Shown here: piece by piece, positions 33,945 through 41,039 of the stretch
How positions within the stretch are numbered: position 1 is the first letter of the stretch
How the letters are laid out: each line of letters starts with the position of its first letter
Origin: Myxococcales bacterium
GTDB lineage: Bacteria; Myxococcota_A; Polyangia; Polyangiales; Polyangiaceae
Direction: 5' to 3'
NCBI GenBank assembly: GCA_016191785.1
Contig: JACPVJ010000114.1
Span: 62,001 to 126,000, forward strand
DNA length: 64,000 nucleotides
Notes under the pieces: model-generated
Databases searched by the model: none
What the model was told of the DNA's origin: nothing
The model's input: only the letters and a program-made list of their open reading frames with translations
Program-made: the position numbers and the translations under genes

Positions 33945-35516
33945 TCACTCGCGGGTGAAACGGGCCGCCGCGCAGCCCAGGGCCAGCAGGGCGAGCAGAA
34001 GCACGCCTTCCGGCGCGTCGGGCCCCGAGGGCCGAGGCACCCGGCAACCACACCCGCCGTCGTCGTCGCGTCCGCCGGCCTTGGCTGACGCGCCGCTCGA
34101 CCCCGCCGCTCCCCCGCCGCCCGCGCTGCCGCCGCCCCCGCCGCCCGCGCCGCCGATGCCTGGAGCCCCACCGCTCGGCGGTGGGGCGACCGTGTACTCG
34201 AACGCACCGACGTCGGGCTTGGCGTCACGCGCGACTCCGTCGTGATCGTGGCTGACGCCGAAGCCGGAGAGCACGACGCCTACGTCGCGAGCGGGGGAGC
34301 CCGCCTTCAGGCGAAAGAGGTCGCTGGCCGGAGCCTCGAACGACGCCTCGGCGACGCTCCCGAGCTCGACGTTGCCCGCATCCGTCGCGTCCACGTCCCC
34401 GCCGATGCCGTATTTCTCCCCGGACTCGACGAACAGGTTGTTCACCACCCCGTTCCCCTTGGTGAGGTTGCCGAAGAGCCGAAGGCCCGCGCCCCCCGAG
34501 CGCACCACGGTGTTGTGGACGAACGCGTAGCTCGAGCCGCCGATCGCGCCGAGCTTCTGGTCGTTGCCGTAGATGCCGTCCTCGGTGAAATCCACGATCA
34601 GGTTGTTTGCCACCCAAGTTGCGGCGGCACCCAGCACGAAGATCCCGATGGTGGGGCCGCCGATCAGGGTGTTGTCGTAGACCTTGCACGCGGACGCGCC
34701 GCCGATCTGAATGCCGCGGGTCTGCACCGGGTCCGTGGCAGTCTTGCCCACGCCTCGGATCAGGTTGGCATACACCTCGCAGTTCTTGGGGGTGACGCCC
34801 ACCTGAAGTCCGTCCCAGCCCGTGTTCTCGATGCGATTGTCGTGCAACGACACGCCGTCGTGCTCGTGCGGGTAGAGCACGGTCTCGACCCCGTTGCAGG
34901 TGAACTTGCGGCCGCCGTAGCCCGTGCTGCCGACGTAGAACCCCTCGCCACCGGTGTCGTGCACCCAGGTGTGATGCACTCGCGTGTTCCTCTGCACGAA
35001 CTTGCCCAGGTTGGCCGTGCCGTCGCAGCGCGACTCGGTCTTGAGGATGAACCCTGCGAAGCCCGTGTGGTGCACCTCCAGGTGATCGATCTCGTAGTCG
35101 GTCGAGAGGTCCCCCACGGGCACGCCGGAGGCCGAGTAGTCGGGGCCCGTGCGCGTGGCGCTCACGTCGAAGCCGTACTCGTGTGCCGGGTCACCGGTTC
35201 CGGTGAGGTGGAAGTACTTGCAGCGATTGACGAGCAGCCCGTAGCCCTTGTCGGCGTTCGCGATCTCGACGCGCCCGCCGCAGTTCTTGATGGTGACGGG
35301 CGCGGCCTCGGTCCCGACCAGGTCCTCCAGGATCAGGAACGGCCGCTTGCCCGCCTCGATGCACACCACGTCGCCGGGTTTGACGCCGAGCGTGCCGCCC
35401 TTCACGCTGGTCTGGCTCGCGGGAACGGAGTGGTCGCACCCGCAATCGGCCGCCAGCGCGCGGAACGGGACGAGGAACGCGAAGAGGCCGAGGAGAGCGC
35501 TGCGTGGCCCGAGCAC
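33945..35516 (-). CDS. Secreted right-handed beta-helix protein with MYXO-CTERM-like tail
   Basis: 523 residues from a GTG at 35516, giving a signal peptide (LLGLFAFLVPFRALAADCG). The body consists of parallel beta-helix (pectate-lyase/PbH1-type) coils with ladders such as DNRIENTGWDGLQVGVTPKN, VYDNTLIGGPTIGIFVLGAA and FVHNTVVRSGGAGLRLFGN. The C-terminus has a Gly/Ser/Ala linker, then GCGCRVPRP, a hydrophobic segment (GVLLLALLALGCAAARF) and a final basic residue. This is the MYXO-CTERM arrangement recognised by myxosortase for anchoring at the cell surface in myxobacteria. Polysaccharide binding or cleavage is likely from the fold, but no catalytic residues were placed. Confidence 0.85.
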   Translation of the reverse strand: MLGPRSALLGLFAFLVPFRALAADCGCDHSVPASQTSVKGGTLGVKPGDVVCIEAGKRPFLILEDLVGTEAAPVTIKNCGGRVEIANADKGYGLLVNRCKYFHLTGTGDPAHEYGFDVSATRTGPDYSASGVPVGDLSTDYEIDHLEVHHTGFAGFILKTESRCDGTANLGKFVQRNTRVHHTWVHDTGGEGFYVGSTGYGGRKFTCNGVETVLYPHEHDGVSLHDNRIENTGWDGLQVGVTPKNCEVYANLIRGVGKTATDPVQTRGIQIGGASACKVYDNTLIGGPTIGIFVLGAAATWVANNLIVDFTEDGIYGNDQKLGAIGGSSYAFVHNTVVRSGGAGLRLFGNLTKGNGVVNNLFVESGEKYGIGGDVDATDAGNVELGSVAEASFEAPASDLFRLKAGSPARDVGVVLSGFGVSHDHDGVARDAKPDVGAFEYTVAPPPSGGAPGIGGAGGGGGGSAGGGGAAGSSGASAKAGGRDDDGGCGCRVPRPSGPDAPEGVLLLALLALGCAAARFTRE

Positions 35517-35792
35517 GCAGCATGTTTATCGCGACGGCGCGGCCGGAACAACTCGGGAGCCCGAGCGCGCTCGCCCCGAGGTCGCCGACGGGCGGCGCGA
35601 CTTTTCGCCACCGAGATCGTGCGTCACTCCCGCTTTGCTTCCTTCGACGTGGATCGCAAGCGCTCGAAGCGGCGGTACGCGTCGCTGCGTACCTGAGCGT
35701 GATGGAGGGCGAAATCCGTGTCGATTCCGCCGTGTACCCCTTGCCGGAATGCGTTTGCCGTAGTACACCGCGGGCTCCGGGAGGATGTCGAA

Positions 35793-35858
35793 ATGAAGAT
35801 CAAGAGCAGCGTGCGAGCCGGTATCAACCACCCCTTCGAAAACAAGAAGAAGAGGTAA
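35793..35858 (+). CDS. 21-residue basic micropeptide with own RBS and terminator
   Basis: A 22-codon frame (21 residues plus TAA) that begins MKIKSSVRAG, continues with INHPFE and ends in a basic NKKKR tail. A strong ribosome binding site (GGGAGGATG, about 6 nt before the ATG) and a classical terminator 20 nt after the stop frame it as a complete transcription unit. Its Lys-rich composition (AAG/AAC codons) and lower GC differ from the flanking DNA. Short leaders starting 'MKIK...RAG' occur in small peptides of unknown role in several phyla. A toxin, signal peptide or modified-peptide precursor are all possible. A weak TTGCCG element at 35741 could be part of its promoter. Confidence 0.55.
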   Translation: MKIKSSVRAGINHPFENKKKR

Positions 35859-35878
35859 GAGCACGACTAGTGACAACG

Positions 35879-35906
35879 AAGCCGCGCTGCGGCTTTTGTT
35901 GTTTTG
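35879..35906 (+). terminator. Rho-independent terminator after the micropeptide
   Basis: Perfect 7-bp stem AAGCCGC/GCGGCTT with a 3-nt loop (GCT), followed directly by a T-rich tract (TTGTTGTTTTG). It is oriented for the micropeptide gene that ends at 35858. The 670 bp between the beta-helix gene and the next lipoprotein otherwise hold only this unit; the part from 35517 to about 35700 and from 35910 to 36186 shows no convincing gene. Confidence 0.75.
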
Positions 35907-36186
35907 TGGGTCTCGAGGCGTCCTCTGTCGGGCGTCGAATCGCGGAAAAGGCCGCGCTCGGCGACGCCCCTCCGCTCGCGCTTCATGGCTAGCTCCACGT
36001 CCGAATAGGCAGCGCGCGTGCCAGGACAGGAGCCTCGAGGATTTCGGAGCAATTGCACGCCAGCCACTCGGGTGCGCCGAACACCCGAACGACGACGCGC
36101 GTAGCGGAACCTGCAGCGTTCTCGGGCTTTCCGCTGTTCGAACACTGGTCGGACAAAAGGCCCCACTCGCGTCTATCATCGCTCCC

Positions 36187-36606
36187 ATGGCGCGCGCGCT
36201 CTTGTTTCTGTGTGTCTTCCTGTTCGTGGCTTGCGGGGACGACGGCTCGACGTCGGGGACGGGCGGGGCCGCGGGGACGGGCGGCGCAGGGGCGAGCGGG
36301 GGAAGCGCCGGAACCGGCGGCGTCCCACCCGCGGACGGACCCTTCGCCTGCGGCACCACGACCTGCTCCGCCTCGCAGTACTGCATCCACCCTTGCTGCG
36401 GGGGCGCGCCGCCGATGTGCGAGCCGAAGCCCGAGGGCGGCACCTGTCCCGCGGGCTACCACGACGGCTGCCAGACCGGCAGCTGCTCTAGCCCTTCGGG
36501 TTGCTGCGAAATGGACCCGTGCAAGCCGGCGCCGCCCTACTGTGCGGACCAGCCCGAGGCTGGCTGCTCGCTACAAGGCCACGACTGCCACATGGCGTGC
36601 GCGTAG
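36187..36606 (+). CDS. Small Cys-rich lipoprotein
   Basis: 139 residues from the ATG at 36187, giving the lipoprotein signal MARALLFLCVFLFVACGDD. A Gly-rich linker of about 25 residues leads to a Cys-dense domain with about 16 cysteines (FACGTTTCSASQYCIHPCCG, CQTGSCSSPSGCCEMDPC, SLQGHDCHMACA). Probably disulfide-bonded and on the surface. No assigned function. An in-phase-shifted Cys-containing fragment follows directly after its stop (36608-36787). Confidence 0.7.
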   Translation: MARALLFLCVFLFVACGDDGSTSGTGGAAGTGGAGASGGSAGTGGVPPADGPFACGTTTCSASQYCIHPCCGGAPPMCEPKPEGGTCPAGYHDGCQTGSCSSPSGCCEMDPCKPAPPYCADQPEAGCSLQGHDCHMACA

Positions 36607-36607
36607 G

Positions 36608-36787
36608 CGCGCGGAAGTCGGCTGCTCGACCTACGAGCGCTGGACCGACATCATCGTGCGTAGCGGGGCCGAGGCCCGATGCCCGACGTCGGTGAAGCGC
36701 GTGGGCGACAAAAACGGGAGTGCCGACTTGCGATACGAGTCTTGCTGCCCAATGCTCCGCGGCGCCGTCGGCAAGAAGCTCGGCTGA
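36608..36787 (+). pseudogene. Coding-like fragment after the Cys-rich lipoprotein
   Basis: The forward frame one base off the preceding lipoprotein reads AEVGCSTYERWTDIIVRSGA, then EARCPTSVKRVGDKNG and SADLRYESCCPMLRG to a TGA at 36787. The regular residue mix and Cys pairs suggest real protein sequence, but there is no start codon with a ribosome site. It could be a remnant of another secreted protein or the true tail of the neighbour after a frameshift. No family recognised. Confidence 0.35.
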
Positions 36788-36804
36788 CGCGACAGAGAGG
36801 GCCA

Positions 36805-37437
36805 ATGCAAGCGGACAAGCTCCACTATCTCAAGATCCCCGACGGCCAGGGCGGGCGCGCCGAGGGCGTGCGCATGGTCTACGTGCTGGCCGGCAAACCC
36901 TACGTCGACGTGTTTGGCACCTTCGAGACGGCGCGCGCGGACGTGACCGGCAAGAACCCGTACCTGCAGTACCCGTTCGTCGAAACGCCCAGCGGCGAAA
37001 TCATCTACCAGACGCTCGCCATCATGCACCACGCCGGGCACGGCACGCCGGCCTGGCCGAGCGCCCCCGCCTCGTTGACACGCGCGCTGTCCGTCGCGCT
37101 CGGCGGCTACGATCTCTATCAGGCGTTCGGCGGTTTCACCGCGGACGACCTGGCCGCGAAGAAGAAGTTCGAGGAGCGGCGCCTCCCGCAGTACTTCGGC
37201 GCGCTCGACGAGATCTACGCGAGTCGCGACTTCGCCGCCGGCAGCGCGCCGTGCTTCGCGGACTGCATCGCCCGCGAGGCCGTCGCCTGGTGCGTGCGCC
37301 GCAACGACGCGGCGCGAGCGCTCCTCGAGCAGAAGCCCGGGCTCGCGGCCTTCCAGCGGCGCTTCGATGCGTTCCCCGCCATCGCCGCGTTCCTCGATCG
37401 CCAGGCCGCCGCGCGCGCGGCCGACAACGGCGTTTGA
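36805..37437 (+). CDS. Glutathione S-transferase family protein
   Basis: 210 residues from the ATG at 36805 with AGAGAGG upstream at proper spacing. The N-terminal thioredoxin-fold half (LHYLKIPDGQGGRAEGVRMV, then NPYLQYPFVETPSGEIIYQT) holds the cis-Pro/E-S-type glutathione site seen as FVETPSGEIIYQT. The C-terminal helical domain contains KKFEERRLPQYFGALDEI and ends in a helix LAAFQRRFDAFPAIAAFL. Sigma-class-like by overall pattern (Tyr near the N-terminus). It would conjugate or reduce with glutathione in the cytosol; substrate unknown. Confidence 0.8.
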   Translation: MQADKLHYLKIPDGQGGRAEGVRMVYVLAGKPYVDVFGTFETARADVTGKNPYLQYPFVETPSGEIIYQTLAIMHHAGHGTPAWPSAPASLTRALSVALGGYDLYQAFGGFTADDLAAKKKFEERRLPQYFGALDEIYASRDFAAGSAPCFADCIAREAVAWCVRRNDAARALLEQKPGLAAFQRRFDAFPAIAAFLDRQAAARAADNGV

Positions 37438-37560
37438 TCGCTCTGGGGGGCGCCGGATCGGGGGTCCCTCCTACTCCGGCGCCCGGGGGGCCCTGCCCGC
37501 GAGGCGTTCGTGCGATTTCCGTCTTGATGGATGGCGTGACGCGCGGATAGCGTACGAAGC

Positions 37561-38400
37561 ATGATTGGAAATCCATCTTCGTTCGCGTTCGTCTTGGTTG
37601 GGCTCTTCCTGCTCGGCTGTGGTGGCGGAGACGGCGGGGACGGTGACGGCGGCGCGGGCCTCGGCCAGGGCAAGCTCTACTTCTCCTACGGCAAGATGCA
37701 GGTACTCGACATGGCGACCGCAGGGCTCTCGGAGCTCGCGTACGGGAAGTTGCCGTGGCCACTCCAGAACGGGTCGCTCTTGTACGTGACGCAAGAGGAG
37801 AAGCTCGTCACAGGGGACCCCCAGGGTGCCGGAACGAATCCGATCACCGACTGCCCCTACTGCGATCGGCTCTCCGTCGACTCCGGGGAGTCGCGCGTGG
37901 TGCACGACACGCTCGGCCTGGTCCAGGGCGAGAACGGTAACTGGTCGGTGGTCCGCCAGATGGACGGGGCGGTGGTGGGCAAGTGGCTGCACATGCACGA
38001 GCCGGCCTTCCTGGCCGACGGCAGCGTGGTGATGAGCTCGACCTCCGGCGGCCTGTGGCTGAGCGACCCGGGGCTCGGCGCCCCGGTGGAGCTCGGGGGC
38101 CTCGGCCCGGGCGCGAGCAACCCTTCGGGCAGCCCCGACGGAGGCAAGGTGGCCGTGGTCTCCCAGTCGCACGTCTGGGTCATGAACCAGGACGGCTCCG
38201 AACCGGTGCAGCTCACGCACGACGAGAACTACCTGGGAGCGCATTGGCCGACCTGGTCACCGGACGGAAAGCTGATCGCCTACCAGCACGGCACGTCCGA
38301 CGGCATCTGGGTGATCCCTTCGAGCGGCGGCACGGCTAAGCCCGTGCTGAACGCCAAGGGAGAGAACTGGCTCGCCGAGGGCCCGATGGTCTGGCGCTGA
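37561..38400 (+). CDS. TolB/WD40-like propeller lipoprotein
   Basis: 279 residues. Lipoprotein signal FVLVGLFLLGCGGG, short Gly/Asp linker, then repeats of propeller blades with PD-motifs: SGSPDGGKVAVVSQSHVWVM, PTWSPDGKLIAYQHG and DGIWVIPSSGG. The W/S-PDG-K pattern is that of the TolB-like (PD40) six-bladed propeller. Such lipoproteins may bind envelope proteins or carbohydrates. Shorter than TolB (about 400), so it may be one propeller without the N-terminal domain. Monocistronic. Confidence 0.8.
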   Translation: MIGNPSSFAFVLVGLFLLGCGGGDGGDGDGGAGLGQGKLYFSYGKMQVLDMATAGLSELAYGKLPWPLQNGSLLYVTQEEKLVTGDPQGAGTNPITDCPYCDRLSVDSGESRVVHDTLGLVQGENGNWSVVRQMDGAVVGKWLHMHEPAFLADGSVVMSSTSGGLWLSDPGLGAPVELGGLGPGASNPSGSPDGGKVAVVSQSHVWVMNQDGSEPVQLTHDENYLGAHWPTWSPDGKLIAYQHGTSDGIWVIPSSGGTAKPVLNAKGENWLAEGPMVWR

Positions 38401-38631
38401 TCCCGTCGGCGGCGCGCGACTGCTCGGCGCCGCTCAGGCCTTGCCCGCGGCGTCGACAGCTTCTCTGCTCGCGTTGTTCTTCACGATACGCGCGAGGAAG
38501 ACAGAACCGGTGACTGGGGCTCTGTGGGCACGGCGCCTGCCCGGGAGCCCCAGTAGGCGGGAGCGTCACCGCCTGCCTCTAACTGGGGCCGAAGCTGCCC
38601 GAGCGCTCGCTCGATCGCCGCGCCCGTCATC

Positions 38632-38880
38632 ATGGCGCGCGCCACGTTCGCACCGCGCAGGTTCACCGACACCGAGCTGATCATCCACGCACGGCCCGCT
38701 CAGAACGTGGCGGCGCGCTGGTTCCTCCGCGTGGCCCACGAGCACGCCGCCGCGGACGTCGGGATCTTCGGAGCGCAGCTCTACCTGACGGCATTGGACG
38801 TCCTGCACACCCACGCTGCGCCGGCCCGGCCCGAGTGCCGCGAGCTCATGGGTGGGGACGCGCACCGCTTCGCGTGTCGC
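38632..38880 (+). pseudogene. Coding-like frame of unknown origin upstream of the truncated-tail lipoprotein
   Basis: In the 500-bp gap between 38401 and 38902 one forward frame from an ATG at 38632 keeps coding-type third-position GC for about 80 codons (for example FTDTELIIHARPAQNVAARW and HEHAAADVGIFGAQLYLTAL). It then runs on without a stop, out of phase, into the next gene. No ribosome site was found. It could be a broken gene or chance; the rest of the gap (38401-38631) shows nothing. Confidence 0.3.
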
Positions 38881-38902
38881 TGGTCTGCGATAGCCTCGGG
38901 GC

Positions 38903-39682
38903 ATGGATCGCGATGCGTGTGCCTGGTCCGCCCGCTGGGGGCTCTGCGCCTCGAGGGTCGGCGCGACGCTGACATTCCTGGGGCTCGTGTCGTCGCTGCT
39001 CGCCATGACGGGATGCGATCGACCAGCACCGCGCAACGCACCGCCCGCCGCGTCTCCGAGCGCGCCCGCACCTCCTCCGCCTTCAGCGAGCCCTGCCGCG
39101 CTGCCGGCGTGGGCCGACACCCAGTTGGCCCGCTGCTGGCGGGACTGGTCCGCGAGCCGCGACGATTTGGACGCGGGTTGCAGCTGGTTCGCGCATCGCG
39201 CACGCTCGCGGAACGCCCGATCCACATTCTCGATGATCCCGGACTTCACCCGCGCCGCCGGCGTACCCCGGCTCGCCGGCCTTGCCTATCCGATGTCGCG
39301 CCCCATGGGGCGTCCGCGAGATGCCACCGGCCAGCGTGACGTGCTGCGTGCGCTGCTCGCCTTGCTGTCCACCGCACAGGCTCCGGGCACCTACGTCGAG
39401 CTGCCCTTCGTCTGGCCCGAGAGCCCGGCGCAGGCGCGCAGGGGGTCGGACGCCCACCCGCCAATCGCGGCGCTCCTCGCCAAGAAACCGTGGCTGATCA
39501 CCCGGCTCTACACCGGGGAGATCCCCGACGAAGTTCGAGAGGGCTCGGGGCTCGCTCCGGGCTCGGGGCTTGGTGCGAGTACTTCGGCACCTTCGACGAT
39601 CTCTCGGAGGCGTTTCGCGAAACGCGCTGCTGGAGCGCCGTCGACGATGTCGTGGTCGATGCTGGCGGTGAGCGCCAGGTAG
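38903..39682 (+). CDS. Lipoprotein whose 3' end runs antisense into the acyltransferase gene
   Basis: 259 residues from the ATG at 38903. Signal FLGLVSSLLAMTGCDRP with lipobox, Pro/Ala/Ser linker, then a domain with VPRLAGLAYPMSRPMG, DVLRALLALLSTAQAPGTYV and LLAKKPWLITRLYTGEI. The last 58 codons lie on the opposite strand of the E2-type acyltransferase coding region and lack coding character (Ser/Arg-rich), so the original stop has probably been lost by a deletion or frameshift that joined the two genes tail to tail. Function unknown. Confidence 0.5.
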   Translation: MDRDACAWSARWGLCASRVGATLTFLGLVSSLLAMTGCDRPAPRNAPPAASPSAPAPPPPSASPAALPAWADTQLARCWRDWSASRDDLDAGCSWFAHRARSRNARSTFSMIPDFTRAAGVPRLAGLAYPMSRPMGRPRDATGQRDVLRALLALLSTAQAPGTYVELPFVWPESPAQARRGSDAHPPIAALLAKKPWLITRLYTGEIPDEVREGSGLAPGSGLGASTSAPSTISRRRFAKRAAGAPSTMSWSMLAVSAR

Positions 39683-40350
39683 TCGCGGGGCTCGATGCCG
39701 CCGTCGACGACGCCGGGTTTTCGCGTGATGCCGCCGACCGTGAGGCAGAGCGTGTGAAGTGGGACGATTCCCAGCGCCCAGCCTGCACCCAGCCCGAACA
39801 TCCCGACGGAGGTGACCAGGGTCGTCCCCGCAACGCGCTTGAGCCGCTGCGGATCTCTTCGGAGTGCTCGGAAGAACAGCCGTCGCAACGGGCTCGGGGT
39901 GAGGCGCGAGAGCTTGATCAGCAGCCCGGAGCGCTGCTCGCTCGCGGCCGGCTTGGATTGGATCCGACGGATCTCGTCATGGATCTCGCGCAGAGCTCTC
40001 CGGTTCGCGGCCCGGACGACGTGCGGAATCGCGATTGAGTCGACTTCCGACTCGATCAGGGTGACCACGTCCACCTCGTCGAACAACACGAGTCGCCCGC
40101 GCCAGTCCCGATACGCGTGCAGGCGCTTGTCGCCGTCGATGGCGCGCGCGACGCTCGCGACGAGGAAGGCGGTGAACGAGAGCTTGTACCCCTCGCTCTC
40201 ATGCTGAGCGCGGATGAGCTGGAGCGCTCGTGTCACGTCGAATTCGAGGAGCGCATGCACCATGTGGCGGCGCATACCGACCTCGAGCGCGTCGATGATG
40301 TCATGTCGTTCGCGCGGGAACGGCGCGAGCTCGAACGAAGCCTCGTTCAT
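39508..40350 (-). CDS. Stand-alone 2-oxoacid dehydrogenase E2-type acyltransferase domain
   Basis: 280 residues from the ATG at 40350 (MNEASFELAPFPRERHDIID). The chloramphenicol-acetyltransferase-like fold is recognisable from LSFTAFLVASVARAIDGDKR and VTLIESEVDSIAIPHVVR. The catalytic motif is ASIDHDIVDGAPAARF (HxxxDG, intact His and Asp). There is no lipoyl or subunit-binding domain, so it cannot be a normal pyruvate/oxoglutarate dehydrogenase core; it more likely transfers an acyl group from CoA to another acceptor. A conserved insert (about residues 125-190) is Arg-rich. Its 3' end overlaps the convergent lipoprotein gene by 175 bp. Confidence 0.75.
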   Translation of the reverse strand: MNEASFELAPFPRERHDIIDALEVGMRRHMVHALLEFDVTRALQLIRAQHESEGYKLSFTAFLVASVARAIDGDKRLHAYRDWRGRLVLFDEVDVVTLIESEVDSIAIPHVVRAANRRALREIHDEIRRIQSKPAASEQRSGLLIKLSRLTPSPLRRLFFRALRRDPQRLKRVAGTTLVTSVGMFGLGAGWALGIVPLHTLCLTVGGITRKPGVVDGGIEPRDYLALTASIDHDIVDGAPAARFAKRLREIVEGAEVLAPSPEPGASPEPSRTSSGISPV

Positions 40351-40484
40351 CCGGTCAGAATACTCGCGGCTCTGCCCGCCGGGCGACCTGATCGGCGTGG
40401 TCGGGGGCGCCGCCACATGGAGCATGCGCCCCTCGCGTCGCACCCGCTCGCGGAGCGCCCGATCCAGAGCGCCCGATCTTCGCT

Positions 40485-41003
40485 GTGTTCGGCGTGGCGC
40501 TCGTGGTCTTCGCGACGCGGCCGGGGCAAGAGGCGCAGCGCTTCGTGCTCGGGGTGCCGGGCGCGGTAGCCATCGCGATCGGCGTCGTTTTCGCGTTCTT
40601 GCGCAAGGGCCTCGTGCTCGACGGCGAGGCGCGGCGGGTGATGGCGTGGTGGCGGTGGCTCTTCTTGCGTGGTGAGGCGCACTTCGACGTAGGCAAGCGC
40701 AGGTTCATGGTCGAGCGCACGAGCACGCGCTCGAAAGAGAGCGGGACGACGTACTTCTATCGGATCATGCTGGGTGAGCACCTGTTGCACACGATCTCCG
40801 AGCACCAGGGCGACAAGGAGGGCGCCGAGGCGCTGGCGAAGCAGATGGCGGCGCACCTGGGCACCACGTTCGACGGGCACCGCGACTGCCGCGACATGAA
40901 GCGGCGGGACGCATTTCGAGCGAAGTACGCGCTCGCGCCGCTGGGCATCATGGTCGCGCTGATGTTCGCTGCGGCGATCGGGTACCTGGTGCTCCCGCGC
41001 TGA
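40485..41003 (+). CDS. Small membrane protein, N-terminus possibly truncated
   Basis: 172 residues from a GTG at 40485. It begins directly inside a hydrophobic segment (MFGVALVVFATRPGQEAQRF), then GAVAIAIGVVFAFL, a soluble beta-rich part (GLVLDGEARRVMAWWRWLFL, FYRIMLGEHLLHTISEH), and a final hydrophobic segment ALAPLGIMVALMFAAAIGYL. The abrupt start suggests loss of the real N-terminus; the preceding 130 bp contain a dispersed repeat (40445-40466). No family recognised. Converges on the GGDEF gene. Confidence 0.55.
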   Translation: MFGVALVVFATRPGQEAQRFVLGVPGAVAIAIGVVFAFLRKGLVLDGEARRVMAWWRWLFLRGEAHFDVGKRRFMVERTSTRSKESGTTYFYRIMLGEHLLHTISEHQGDKEGAEALAKQMAAHLGTTFDGHRDCRDMKRRDAFRAKYALAPLGIMVALMFAAAIGYLVLPR

Positions 41004-41039
41004 AGCGCGCGCGTGGGACACACCCTCGCGAGCTCTGGG

